Source of the DNA: Janibacter terrae NBRC 107853
GTDB lineage: Bacteria > Actinomycetota > Actinomycetes > Actinomycetales > Dermatophilaceae
Assembly: GCF_001591405.1 (NCBI RefSeq)
Contig: NZ_BCUV01000007.1
Span: 372,001-436,000, forward strand
Length of the DNA stretch: 64,000 nt
Direction of reading: 5' to 3'
The translations under genes were made by a program, and so were the position numbers. Positions 9,161 through 17,526 of this stretch are shown piece after piece. Positions within the stretch are counted from its first letter, which is position 1; each line of letters opens with the position of its first letter. Below the pieces are notes generated by a model. That model was not told the DNA's origin. It was given only the letters and a program-made list of their open reading frames with translations, and did no database searches.

Positions 9161-9433
9161 ATGCCTACCTATGCCTACGCCTGCGCCGACTGCGGCCACG
9201 CCTTCGACATCGTCCAGTCCTTCAGCGACGACGCGCTGACGTCGTGCCCCCAGTGCGGGGGCACCCTGCGCAAGCAGTTCAACGCCGTCGGCGTCGTCTT
9301 CAAGGGAGGCGGGTTCTACCGCAACGACTCCCGCTCCTCGGGCAACGGCTCGAGCTCGTCGAGCAGCTCGAGCTCGTCCGACGGCTCGTCCACAGCCCCC
9401 GCGGCGGCTGCCGCGTCGTCCACCGCGGACTGA
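9161..9433 (+). CDS. FmdB-family zinc-ribbon protein
   Basis: A 90-residue FmdB/CxxC regulatory-type protein. The zinc ribbon MPTYAYACADCGHAFDIVQS with the second knuckle CPQCGG occupies residues 1-42. A long low-complexity Ser/Gly/Ala tail (about 60-90) follows. Family members are found next to mscL and 5-FTHF cyclo-ligase genes across Actinobacteria, as here; their molecular role is not settled. I chose the ATG at 9161 because the family nearly always starts MPTYxYxC; an ATG 15 bases upstream is possible. Confidence 0.88.
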   Translation: MPTYAYACADCGHAFDIVQSFSDDALTSCPQCGGTLRKQFNAVGVVFKGGGFYRNDSRSSGNGSSSSSSSSSSDGSSTAPAAAAASSTAD

Positions 9434-9474
9434 GGCCCCCGCCGGCAGGCCCTCCCCGTCCCTAGCGTCGGGGC

Positions 9475-9933
9475 ATGGCCTCATCCTCGCTCGCCCAGCA
9501 CCTGCCCTCGCTCTTCGGCCCGGGACGCCGGGCCGCCTGGCGGCTCTCGCTCGTGCGCCGCGGGCTCGCCGCGGCTGCCCTGCTGCTGGCGCTGCAGCTC
9601 ACGCTCGGTGCGGCTGCGCCCCCTTCGTCCCCGACGCCGGAGGCCGACGCCACCACGGGGCCGACGCTCTCGCTGCCGCTCGCCCTGCCCGCCGACCACC
9701 TGTCGGCCGGTGACGAGGTGGGCGTCTACCTGCCGGGCCGGGAGTCCCCGGTCGTCGCCAGCACCCGGTTCGGCGGCACGTCCGAGGCGCCCTCGGGTGG
9801 GTCCATGGCGCGGATCACCCTGCGCGACCAGGACGTCGGTCCGCTGCTGCGCCAGATGGCCCCGGACGGCGCGGGCGGTGGCGGATTCGTGCTCGTCGGG
9901 AGCGCACGACACGACACGACCGAGGCGGGATGA
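9475..9933 (+). CDS. membrane-anchored protein with a CpaB/SAF-like region
   Basis: A 152-residue protein. An Arg-rich N-terminus and a hydrophobic segment (about residues 28-48) form an anchor or signal. The remainder includes LPLALPADHLSAGDEVGVYL and SMARITLRDQDVGPLL, which resemble the SAF/RcpC-type folds of Flp-pilus CpaB proteins. Similarity is limited, so the function is uncertain. It sits between fmdB and mscL, its usual actinobacterial position. Confidence 0.6.
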   Translation: MASSSLAQHLPSLFGPGRRAAWRLSLVRRGLAAAALLLALQLTLGAAAPPSSPTPEADATTGPTLSLPLALPADHLSAGDEVGVYLPGRESPVVASTRFGGTSEAPSGGSMARITLRDQDVGPLLRQMAPDGAGGGGFVLVGSARHDTTEAG

Positions 9934-10028
9934 AACCGCAGGATCATGGTCCAGGGTCCAGACTTGGGGGTGAGTGGCGGGACCCACCCCGTCGCGACCC
10001 CTGTAAACCCATCCGAAAGGAGGCCCTC

Positions 10029-10391
10029 ATGTCGGGCTTCAAGGACTTCCTCATGCGCGGCAACCTCGTGGAGATCGCCGTCGGTCTGATCATGGCGACC
10101 TCGTTCGGCGCGGTCGTCGCGACGTTCACCGAGCTGCTGCTCGCGGCCATCGCCAAGGTCATCGGCGCCAACCCGGACTTCTCCGCCTACAAGCCGGGCG
10201 GCCTCCCGGTCGGTGTCTTCATCACCGCCGTCATCGCCTTCCTCATCCTCGCCTTCGTCGTGTACTTCTTCGTCGTGAAGCCCTACACGCACATGCGTCA
10301 GCGCTTCGTCGCTGCCGAGGAGGAGACCACCGACGAGTCCGTCGAGCTGCTCCGCGAGATCCGCGACTCCCTGCGCGCCGGCCGCGCCTGA
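10029..10391 (+). CDS. mscL: large-conductance mechanosensitive channel MscL
   Basis: A 120-residue inner-membrane channel that opens under hypo-osmotic tension. The N-terminal amphipathic helix and TM1 (FKDFLMRGNLVEIAVGLIMA) are followed by a short periplasmic loop, TM2 (GVFITAVIAFLILAFVVYFFV) and a C-terminal cytoplasmic helix, with the family's usual length. GAAAGGAGG lies just before the ATG. The hairpin at 10411-10449 terminates it. Confidence 0.93.
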   Translation: MSGFKDFLMRGNLVEIAVGLIMATSFGAVVATFTELLLAAIAKVIGANPDFSAYKPGGLPVGVFITAVIAFLILAFVVYFFVVKPYTHMRQRFVAAEEETTDESVELLREIRDSLRAGRA

Positions 10392-10410
10392 GTCACGCCA
10401 CGCCACACCC

Positions 10411-10449
10411 GAAGGGGGTCGGTCACCGTCACGGTGACCGACCCCCTTC
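10411..10449. terminator. strong bidirectional terminator hairpin
   Basis: A near-perfect palindrome with 19-base arms (GAAGGGGGTCGGTCACCGT and its complement) sits between the convergent mscL and the small acidic-protein gene. It is GC-rich and flanked by short T/A runs in the arm ends. Confidence 0.75.
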
Positions 10450-10465
10450 GGCGTGCTCCCCCGCG

Positions 10466-10524
10466 CCGAGACTCGGGGGATGGCCCCTATCCGGGGTGGA
10501 TTGCGGCCATCCCCCGAGTCTCGG
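10466..10524. repeat. 19-bp inverted repeat with 21-nt loop
   Basis: CCGAGACTCGGGGGATGGC at 10466-10484 is exactly complementary to 10506-10524. It lies 17 bases from the mscL terminator and just past the stop of the next minus-strand gene. It could be the second half of a double terminator or a REP-like element. Confidence 0.7.
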
Positions 10525-10539
10525 TGGCGACGTCCGGCG

Positions 10540-10764
10540 TCACTCCCAGTGGGGCGGGCGCTGCTCGCGCAGCCAGCGGTCGTGCTCGGACTCGTCGGGG
10601 CGCTCGCCCCAGCCCCGGTCGGTGTCGTCACGGGTCTGCTCGGGGCGGCGGCGCGAGCGCGGGTCGTCCTCCTCGGCCTGCTCGTGCTCGAGCTGTTGTG
10701 CCTCCTCGGCGCGGGCCTCGTCGTCCCGGGGCTCGTCCTCGTGCTCCTGCGGGTCTTCGCTCAT
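10540..10764 (-). CDS. small acidic/charged protein, unknown
   Basis: A 74-residue, highly charged protein (MSEDPQEHEDEPRDDEARAE...) ending with the ordered motif ESEHDRWLREQRPPHWE. It is probably disordered except at the C-terminus. Its start overlaps the helicase-like gene stop (ATGA), so it is translationally coupled to it. Similar small proteins accompany this helicase family in Actinobacteria; no function is known to me. Confidence 0.65.
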   Translation of the reverse strand: MSEDPQEHEDEPRDDEARAEEAQQLEHEQAEEDDPRSRRRPEQTRDDTDRGWGERPDESEHDRWLREQRPPHWE

Positions 10765-13700
10765 GACTCCTCCATCGCCAGGGCTTCTCGGACGGCGCGC
10801 TGGACCCGGGCCTCCTGGCGGGCGGGGTCGGCGAAGATGTCGGTGGCCCACAGTCGCAGGTGGTGCCACCCGAGGTCGGTGAGGCGCTCGACGAGGATCC
10901 GGTCGCGCTGCCGGGTCGACGCCAGCCCGGCGTACCCCGGGCCGTCGACATCGACCGCGACGAGCATGCGCGAGCGGTCCCTGGGGTCGGCGATCGCGAT
11001 GTCGACGCAGTGCTCTCCCACGCCGACGTGCGTGCGCACGACCAGGTCGGCGGCCCGCAGCCGCTCGACGAACCCGGCCAGCAGCGGCGTGAGCTCGCCG
11101 TCGTCGCCCTCCTCGGCGGGCGCGGTGTCGGCGAGACCGGCGAGGAGGGTGCGCAGCGCGGCGTGGCCGGGCAGGCCGGCGCGCTCGCCGTCGAGGTCGG
11201 AGGCGTCGAGCGCGGTCACCCAGATGGCGGTGCGGCGGGCACGGGTCGCGGCGAGGAGCACGAGCTCGGCGCCGACGTCACCGCTCAGCGCGCCGAGGCG
11301 CTGGACGGCCCGGCCCTGCGGGGTGCGGCCGAACCCGAGGCTGACGACCACGGCATCGCGCTGCTCGCGCTGCCAGCGGTCGACGGGCTTGATGACCAGA
11401 GGCTCGGGCAGCGCGGCGATGGCCGCGGCGAGCTCGGGGTCGGACTGGAGGAGGTCGGCGACGGCATCGCGGATGCGCTCGGCATGCAGCTGCCCGAAGG
11501 TCACGACGCCGAGCGAGCGGCGCGGGTGGCGGGTCAGGTGGTGGCGGACGCGCTCGATGACGGCGGCCACCTCGTCGGCGCTCGTCTCGACCAGGCCGGT
11601 GCGCTCGTCGAGCACCCCGAGGCCCTCGACGCGGACGTGGTGGATGCCCTCGCGGGTGAGCGGCTCGGGCGGGTGCACGACCTCGCCGGCGGTCGCGTCG
11701 GCACCCAGCAGCCGCGCGACGCGCGGGCGCGGGTAGGCGCTGTCGCGGAGAGCGACGGTCGGCAGGACCGTGCCGGCGAGGACGGCGAGCGAGGTCCGCG
11801 GGCGGGCGGGCGCCGCGACCCCGGCGTCGGCGGTCCACGTGTCCGGGGGCAGCTGGCCGTGGTCGCCGATGACGAGCAGCTGCCCACCGCGGGAGATGCC
11901 CGCGATCGTGCGGGCGAGCGTCGTGCGGGAGGCGTCGTCGACGACGACGAGGTCGAACCGCTCCTCCCGGGGCAGCACCTGACCGACGACGAAGGGGGAC
12001 ATCGCCCACGCCGGCGCCGCCGCCCGCAGCAGCCCGCCCCACTGCGCGAACGCCTGGGTCCACGACGGCGGCGCGGCGAGACCCTGCTCGCACGCGGCGA
12101 CCTCACGGGCGGCCCGCCGGTGCCGGCGGCCCTCGAGGTGGAACCGCTCACGCTGACGGGTGGCCACACGGGCGGCGTTGGCTCCCAGGCTCGCCCGGTC
12201 GGCCTCGACGAAGGTGCGCAGCGCCTCGTCGAGGCCCGCACCGGTGACGGAGGCGAAGCGCTCGTCCCGGCCCGCCTCGGCGAGCACCGAGGTCCACCAG
12301 ACGAAGAGCACCTCGTCCGCGACGGCGCGCGGCTCGACGGTGCGGGTGGCGAGGTCGTCGACGAGGGGCCCGAGGCCGCGCCTGCGCAGGTCGTCGAGGT
12401 CGTCGATGACCTCGGGCACCACCCGGGCGCCGGCGACGTCGTTGGCCAGCTCGTCGAGTCGAGCGGTGAGGTCGTCCCACGGGACGTCGAGCAGGTCGTC
12501 GCCACCGACGACGGATCGGACGTGCGTGAGGTCGGCGTACACGCGCTCGTAGGCGGTGTGCGCCCGGTCCATCTCGGCCGGGATGCGCGGGCGACCGCCG
12601 CCCCCGGTGAGCCGCGACCAGCTGCGGCGCTGCTCGGCCGCGAGACGAAGGGCGGCGTGGAGGTCCTCCGGCGGACGGCCCGGGCGGAGCAGCCGGCGGG
12701 CCTGGGCGCGCAGCCGGCGCCGCTCGATGACGCCGAGCGGCTCGCCCTCCGGGTCGGTGCCCTTGGGCCCGGTCGCCGCGAGCAGGTGCTCGAGCGGTGT
12801 GTCGAAGACCTCGGGCCGGAAGACCTCGAGGGTGTCGCGGATCTCCTCGATGCCCGCGAGGAAGCGGCCGTGGTCGGCGGGGCACGCGGCCCGCGGCTCG
12901 GCGATGTCGCGGAAGACGTCGCGCACGGTGGCGCGCAGGGAGGCCAGGCTGCCGCCCTTCCCGCGCAGCCGCTCGAGGGCGGCGAGCACCTCGTCGACGT
13001 CGTCCTGGGAGTGCAGCTCGGCGCCGGCCCACGGCTCGTGGTCGCGTCCGGGCCGCCAGGCACGGCGGTGGGCGACGCCGGTCAGCTGCCCGACGAGGGC
13101 GTCCCTCCCTTCGGTGTCGAGGGAGGCGAGGACCCGACGGTCGAGACGGACCCGGGAGCGCGGCGCGGGGCGACGGGCGCCCAGGCCGACGATCGCGTCC
13201 TGCGCGTCGGCGATCGAGACGCCCCACGGCTCGCGTGGCTGGTGCATCGCCCTCGTGTGCCCGTCGAGGACGCGGGCGGCCTCGGCGGCCCGTTGGCCCG
13301 GTAGGTCGAAGGAGCGCGGGGACTCCGGCGGGCGGCTCGGCCAGCGGCCGGTGATCCGGGCGGTGTCGACCTCGGCCGCGGGGTCGGTGACGTGCGCGAC
13401 GAGGTCCTCGAGGCCGGCCAGACCGAGCTCGGCGAGGGCGCTCTCGATGGCCGCACGCTTCTCGGTGAGGAGCAGGACGCTGCGGCCCTCGCCGGCCGCC
13501 TGGGCGATCGTCGCGGCGACGAGCCGCGCGACGCCCGTCCCGGGCGGGGCGTCGACGTAGAGGTCGTGACCGGCAGCGACGCGGTCGAGGACGCCCTGCT
13601 GGTCGGCGGTGACGTCGAGGACGGCCGACTCGGCGACGCTCGGGACCTCCCCTTCGTCCTCGGGAAGGGGGTCGCCGGCGAGGAGCGCGGCGGCCGGACC

Positions 13701-14390
13701 CTGCGTGAAGCGGCCCGCCGCGTCGAGCGCGGCGAGGTCCGCGAGCGCCTCGGCCTTGCCGTAGGGGAAGGACGCGACGACGATCCGCGGGCTGATGTTG
13801 AGCTCGGGCAGGTCCGCGCACTGCTCGCGCAGCGCGTCGAGGACCGGGGTCGGGTTGAACCCGTGGCCGTCGCCGCGGCCGAGGTCGGCGAGCGCCTCGC
13901 CGTCGATGTCGCGGCGGAGCGCGCCCCGCAGGTAGGTGAGGAGCGCGGGGTTGACCTCGACCCGCGCGGCGAGGTCGAGCGCGAAGTCCGGACCCGGACG
14001 CAGCCGACGAAGGGAGGCCCGCCGCAGGATCACGGGGGCGAGCGGACGCTCGTCCTCCCCCGGCACCTGCCAGGACGCCGCCCCCATCGCGAGGAAGCAC
14101 GTCTCGACACCGTGCTCCTCGGCGACCCGCTCGACGTGCTCGGCGAGGTGTGCCGCGTGCCGCTGGGCGCGCAGCAGCGCACCCGGCTCGCGGACGAGGT
14201 CGGACAGCCGCGCCGGGCGCCCGGACAGGAGCATCGCGACGCCGCCGGGGTGGGCGGTCGTCAGGTCGACGACGTTGGGGTCGCGGGCCGGCCAGAGGAG
14301 GGTGTTGGGACCGCCGAGCTCCATGAGCTCCCGGCGCAGCGCCGTCAGGGAGGCCGGCACCGGGGCAGGGGTCGTCGGCGGCTCGGTCAC
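10761..14390 (-). CDS. large helicase-like AAA protein with C-terminal nuclease-like domain
   Basis: A 1209-residue protein of the superfamily-1-related DUF4011/AAA_11 architecture. The P-loop region is at residues 281-290 (APPGTGVARL), a Walker-B-like strand is FDLVVVDDASRTTLAR, a motif-III-like segment is LLVIGDHGQLPP, and helicase motif V/VI-like segments lie around residues 990-1060. The last 70 residues (VDVDGPGY...LGWHHLRLWATDIF) resemble the Vsr/DUF559-type endonuclease fold that usually ends this family. The P-loop lacks the catalytic Lys (GTGVAR instead of GTGK[ST]), so ATP hydrolysis is doubtful. It stands alone after tRNA-Arg, in core-like sequence. Confidence 0.75.
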   Translation of the reverse strand: MTEPPTTPAPVPASLTALRRELMELGGPNTLLWPARDPNVVDLTTAHPGGVAMLLSGRPARLSDLVREPGALLRAQRHAAHLAEHVERVAEEHGVETCFLAMGAASWQVPGEDERPLAPVILRRASLRRLRPGPDFALDLAARVEVNPALLTYLRGALRRDIDGEALADLGRGDGHGFNPTPVLDALREQCADLPELNISPRIVVASFPYGKAEALADLAALDAAGRFTQGPAAALLAGDPLPEDEGEVPSVAESAVLDVTADQQGVLDRVAAGHDLYVDAPPGTGVARLVAATIAQAAGEGRSVLLLTEKRAAIESALAELGLAGLEDLVAHVTDPAAEVDTARITGRWPSRPPESPRSFDLPGQRAAEAARVLDGHTRAMHQPREPWGVSIADAQDAIVGLGARRPAPRSRVRLDRRVLASLDTEGRDALVGQLTGVAHRRAWRPGRDHEPWAGAELHSQDDVDEVLAALERLRGKGGSLASLRATVRDVFRDIAEPRAACPADHGRFLAGIEEIRDTLEVFRPEVFDTPLEHLLAATGPKGTDPEGEPLGVIERRRLRAQARRLLRPGRPPEDLHAALRLAAEQRRSWSRLTGGGGRPRIPAEMDRAHTAYERVYADLTHVRSVVGGDDLLDVPWDDLTARLDELANDVAGARVVPEVIDDLDDLRRRGLGPLVDDLATRTVEPRAVADEVLFVWWTSVLAEAGRDERFASVTGAGLDEALRTFVEADRASLGANAARVATRQRERFHLEGRRHRRAAREVAACEQGLAAPPSWTQAFAQWGGLLRAAAPAWAMSPFVVGQVLPREERFDLVVVDDASRTTLARTIAGISRGGQLLVIGDHGQLPPDTWTADAGVAAPARPRTSLAVLAGTVLPTVALRDSAYPRPRVARLLGADATAGEVVHPPEPLTREGIHHVRVEGLGVLDERTGLVETSADEVAAVIERVRHHLTRHPRRSLGVVTFGQLHAERIRDAVADLLQSDPELAAAIAALPEPLVIKPVDRWQREQRDAVVVSLGFGRTPQGRAVQRLGALSGDVGAELVLLAATRARRTAIWVTALDASDLDGERAGLPGHAALRTLLAGLADTAPAEEGDDGELTPLLAGFVERLRAADLVVRTHVGVGEHCVDIAIADPRDRSRMLVAVDVDGPGYAGLASTRQRDRILVERLTDLGWHHLRLWATDIFADPARQEARVQRAVREALAMEES

Positions 14391-14485
14391 CTACCCACGC
14401 TAACAATCCGTGGACCCCTCGGGCGGCACCAGCGTGGCCGCACCGGCTCGAACGCGTACCCTGTCCTCTGGCGCTGCGGTGCCAA

Positions 14486-14557
14486 GCCCTCGTAGCTCAG
14501 GGGAAGAGCACTTCTCTCCTAAAGAAGGTGTCGCTGGTTCGAATCCAGCCGGGGGCA
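14486..14557 (+). tRNA. tRNA-Arg (anticodon CCT)
   Basis: A complete cloverleaf: acceptor GCCCTCG with CGGGGGC, D-arm GCTC..GAGC, anticodon stem CTTCT/AGAAG with loop CTCCTAA (anticodon CCT, reads AGG), and T-arm GCTGG-TTCGAAT-CCAGC. CCA is not encoded. The integrase of the conjugative element ends three bases after it, so its 3' end is the attachment site. I found no second copy of the 3' end in the window. Confidence 0.95.
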
Positions 14558-14560
14558 CCG

Positions 14561-15706
14561 CTAGATCCCGGGGTTCTCGGTGCCCGGTGAGGGGTTGAGC
14601 GGGTCAGGTCGCCCGCTTTTCGCCCGCATGACCCGCTCCATGCGGGCACTTCCCAGGCCGTCCAGGGCCGACGCGACCGCGTCGAGCTCGTCGTCGTAGA
14701 GGTGCGCATAGATGCGTGCCGTCGTCGTGATCGAACCGTGGCCCATCGCCTTCTGGATGAAGCGCAGATCCGCGCCCGCCATCCGCGCGAGGCTTCCGAA
14801 GGTACGGCGCAGGTCGTGCGGGGTCGCGACGATTCCGAGCTCGTCACGCGCGGAGTCGAACCCCGACCGGCGTCGCCAGTTCCGTACCCGTAGGTGGCTG
14901 CCCTCGGGAGATGGGAAGACCAGGTCCTCGAGCTGCTTGCCGTGAATGCGCTGCTCGAGCAGGTCCGCAACCATGGCCGGGATCCCGATGTAGCGGTTGG
15001 ATGCCTTGCTTTTCGGCTGACTCACATCGAGGCGACCATCCACCTCAGTCGCCCGCTCGACGACGTGCACACGGCGCCGGGCGAGATCGACGTCCGCAAC
15101 ACGAAGCGCCGCGAGTTCTGACCACCGCAGCCCCAAGTACGCCATGGCCAGGACGATGTCTCCGTCCTTGGGCATCGCCTCCGCCAGCGAGTGCACCTGC
15201 TCGACCGTAAGGATGACGTCGCGCGCCGGAGGCCGCGATGGGAGGCGGATCCCTCGAGCAACGTTCACCGGCACCCGCCGCGTCCGCATCGCATGGTCGA
15301 GCACCTGGACAAGAACTCGATGTGCCTGCCGGACGGTGTCGGGCCCCTTCATCTTGGACAGGTCCGTCACCCAGTCCGCGACGTCGGCGTGCTCGATCTT
15401 CGAGACAGGCCATCTGCCGAACTGTTGGTCGACATGCTTCCAGCCCCGGCGGTAGTTCGCCCGTGTCGTCGCCCTCAGATGGCCCGACCCGGACCGGTCG
15501 TACTCCTCCCAGACAGTCGTCAGGAGCACGTCCCCGCGCCGGGGATCCACCCAGTCACCACGACGTTTGCGGGTCGCGATCTCCTGTTCGTAAGCGACTG
15601 CGTCGACCCGCCTGTCGAAGGTCCTGGCTCGCTCTCGACCGTCGGGAGCGTAATAGCGCACCTGCCACCTGACACGCCCGGTGCGTCCCACTCGACGGGA
15701 GATCAT
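14561..15706 (-). CDS. int: tyrosine integrase of the conjugative element
   Basis: A 381-residue phage-type integrase for site-specific recombination at tRNA-Arg. It has an N-terminal AP2-like arm-binding section (VRWQVRYYAPDGRERARTF), a core-binding domain (about residues 75-150) and a catalytic domain. Catalytic Arg lies in YLGLRWSELAALRV, His-x-x-Arg in TPHDLRRTFG, and the terminal His and Tyr in MGHGSITTTARIYAH. The start is the ATG that overlaps the xis stop (ATGA). It is the last gene of the element's operon and ends beside the tRNA. Confidence 0.92.
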   Translation of the reverse strand: MISRRVGRTGRVRWQVRYYAPDGRERARTFDRRVDAVAYEQEIATRKRRGDWVDPRRGDVLLTTVWEEYDRSGSGHLRATTRANYRRGWKHVDQQFGRWPVSKIEHADVADWVTDLSKMKGPDTVRQAHRVLVQVLDHAMRTRRVPVNVARGIRLPSRPPARDVILTVEQVHSLAEAMPKDGDIVLAMAYLGLRWSELAALRVADVDLARRRVHVVERATEVDGRLDVSQPKSKASNRYIGIPAMVADLLEQRIHGKQLEDLVFPSPEGSHLRVRNWRRRSGFDSARDELGIVATPHDLRRTFGSLARMAGADLRFIQKAMGHGSITTTARIYAHLYDDELDAVASALDGLGSARMERVMRAKSGRPDPLNPSPGTENPGI

Positions 15707-15903
15707 CGTCGTGCCTTCGCCTCGTCCAGCCACGCTCGAGCCTCTGCCGCATCAAAGCGTCGATGCTTGCCCAGCTTGAACGATGGAGGCCCCTCCCCCA
15801 GCGCCACCCAGTGGTACACGGTCGAGACAGGTACGCCACAGATCTGCGCGACCTCCTTGACCGTCAACAGCTCCGGAAACTCGACCGTCGTTGCTTGGCT
15901 CAT
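15703..15903 (-). CDS. xis: excisionase / helix-turn-helix DNA-binding protein
   Basis: A 66-residue MerR-like winged HTH protein of the excisionase family (DUF helix_turn_helix_17): LLTVKEVAQICGVPVSTVYHW, then PSFKLGKHRRFDAAEARAWL. It would bend attachment-site DNA and steer the integrase towards excision. I chose the ATG at 15903, which has GAAGG eight bases upstream; an ATG at 15933 is in frame. It is coupled to int by a 4-base overlap. Confidence 0.85.
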   Translation of the reverse strand: MSQATTVEFPELLTVKEVAQICGVPVSTVYHWVALGEGPPSFKLGKHRRFDAAEARAWLDEAKARR

Positions 15904-15929
15904 CCCGTTCACCTTCCCCTCGCGTGTGT

Positions 15930-17429
15930 TCATGTCCCCGTTCCTGCTCGCTCCTGGGCGTACTCGCGCGCACGGGCAGCCGCGGCCGTGGCGATCTCGA
16001 CTTCCCCTTCGCTGGACCAGCCGACCCCGACGAACTCCCACATGCCGATGACCACCGAGGTCTCGGACTCGTCCTCCTCGACCTGCAGGGCCCGCTCGAT
16101 TGCTTCGACGTCGACGGGTTTCCCAGCGCGGTGGGCACGTTCGGTCTCGTCCTGCATGACCTGCTGGAACCGGGCCCTTCGGCGGCGCAGGGTCCGGTAA
16201 GTCACCGAGTAGCACCTGGACTTGGAGGAGTAGTGCCCGCGGTAGCCGAGCTCTTTGGCCCACTTCCCGATGAGCACGTAGTGATCCCGGCCCTCGGCGT
16301 CGACAGGGACCGCAACGTCCTCCCCCGCTCGACGTCGCTCCGCACGCAGGATTGCCTCGTCGTGGACGTCTCGGCATGCCTGCTTGATCCGGTGCACGTG
16401 AGCGCTGTCTGGCACGGCCAGCGACGTGTCCTTGGTGGAGTACTTCGCGAGGTAGGCCGCTACCTGCTCACCGGTGATGGGCGCATCGGGGTCGTCGGTG
16501 CGGTGGCCGTCCCGCACCACCCGGATGTCGAGCTGCTCGCCCCAGCGAAGGACCCGCGCTTCGTCCTGGTCATAGGTCGGTGGAGCGATGACCTTGGCCC
16601 GCGAGAAGGCTGCGCGGATCGCCTCGACCATGACCTCGACTCCGACGTCGCAGGCTGCCCCGATCCCTTGGTTGAGGGGACCGTCCAGACGGAACAGCGC
16701 GTGGAAGTGGACGGCTCCACGAGCCTGCATCTCAGCGGTTCGCCCGAACTGTCGGGACACGACCTTCGAGACGGACGAGGTCGTCACGTCCAGGAGCGCG
16801 GCGAGCTGGCGGCTGACGTCCTGCACGGCGCGCCGCCAGAGCTCGGGTGCGTGGTACTGCCAGACGACGTGTCCGAGGTAGTCGTAGCACTCCGGGCAGA
16901 TCGGTGACCCCACCACGGCATCGTCCTTCTCGTGCCGGCGGGTGCATGAGAGCGACCGTCCATGCGGGCACTTCTGAGCGCCTCTCGGGTGGCACATGCG
17001 TCCGCCACGGATGGAGTGCACGGGCCCGAACGAAGGTGCGGTGACCGTGACGAAGACGAGGGGGTTCTCCGCGACCCGCTCGGGGACGCCCTTGCCCCCT
17101 TCGAGGCCGCACCGGATCATCTCGAAGGTGTCGCGGGCGTAGACACGCGAGCACGACGTGCACACCGATTCCCGTCGGTTGCCGCATCGCGTCAGCAGCA
17201 CCCCCATCGGGGCATCCTCGGAGGAGTAGCTCGACACGACTTCCCCGGTGCGCCTGTCGACGGTCAGTCCGCGCCCTGCCAAGCGGATCGGTCTCTGGCA
17301 GAACCCGACCCGGCTGGCCGCCTGGGTGAAGTTGTCCAGCTCTCCGCGGGCGATCAGTTCTCGGACTGCGGTGCTTGCCCGATCGGTCAACCCGTCGAGG
17401 CCCTGTTGGCGGTTCAGCGTGAGGGTCAT
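15930..17429 (-). CDS. RepSA-like rolling-circle replication initiator
   Basis: A protein of about 499 residues in the replication initiator family of pSAM2-type elements. A Cys-rich zinc-binding region (CGNRRESVCTSCSRVY and later CPHGR..C..CPECYDYLGH) precedes the metal-binding HUH motif in ARGAVHFHALFRLD. It would nick the element's origin for autonomous replication after excision. The start is either the ATG at 17429 or a GTG at 17438; both touch the stop of a tiny upstream gene (TGACATG), which favours coupled translation. Confidence 0.82.
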   Translation of the reverse strand: MTLTLNRQQGLDGLTDRASTAVRELIARGELDNFTQAASRVGFCQRPIRLAGRGLTVDRRTGEVVSSYSSEDAPMGVLLTRCGNRRESVCTSCSRVYARDTFEMIRCGLEGGKGVPERVAENPLVFVTVTAPSFGPVHSIRGGRMCHPRGAQKCPHGRSLSCTRRHEKDDAVVGSPICPECYDYLGHVVWQYHAPELWRRAVQDVSRQLAALLDVTTSSVSKVVSRQFGRTAEMQARGAVHFHALFRLDGPLNQGIGAACDVGVEVMVEAIRAAFSRAKVIAPPTYDQDEARVLRWGEQLDIRVVRDGHRTDDPDAPITGEQVAAYLAKYSTKDTSLAVPDSAHVHRIKQACRDVHDEAILRAERRRAGEDVAVPVDAEGRDHYVLIGKWAKELGYRGHYSSKSRCYSVTYRTLRRRRARFQQVMQDETERAHRAGKPVDVEAIERALQVEEDESETSVVIGMWEFVGVGWSSEGEVEIATAAAARAREYAQERAGTGT

Positions 17430-17430
17430 G

Positions 17431-17526
17431 TCAGCCACCCGTCACGTGGGCGATGAGTCGAGCCACGGCCACCACGAGGAAGGCGAGTGTGATCCACGAG
17501 ATCCGACGTCGAGTCCGCTGGTGCAT
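17431..17526 (-). CDS. 31-residue membrane protein coupled to rep
   Basis: MHQRTRRRIS followed by a single hydrophobic helix (WITLAFLVVVAVARLIA) and HVTGG. The ATG overlaps the stop of the upstream 87-residue gene (TGATG) and its stop abuts the rep start. Tight packing on both sides and a plausible topology (basic N-terminus, one TM) argue that it is real. Small spread-type (Spd) membrane proteins are common in these elements, but I cannot assign it to one. Confidence 0.6.
   Translation of the reverse strand: MHQRTRRRISWITLAFLVVAVARLIAHVTGG

Noticed and set aside
10860..13304. An 814-codon plus-strand frame opposite the helicase gene
   Set aside because: The translation is Arg/Gly/Asp/Pro-rich without any domain, while the opposite strand encodes a coherent family protein.
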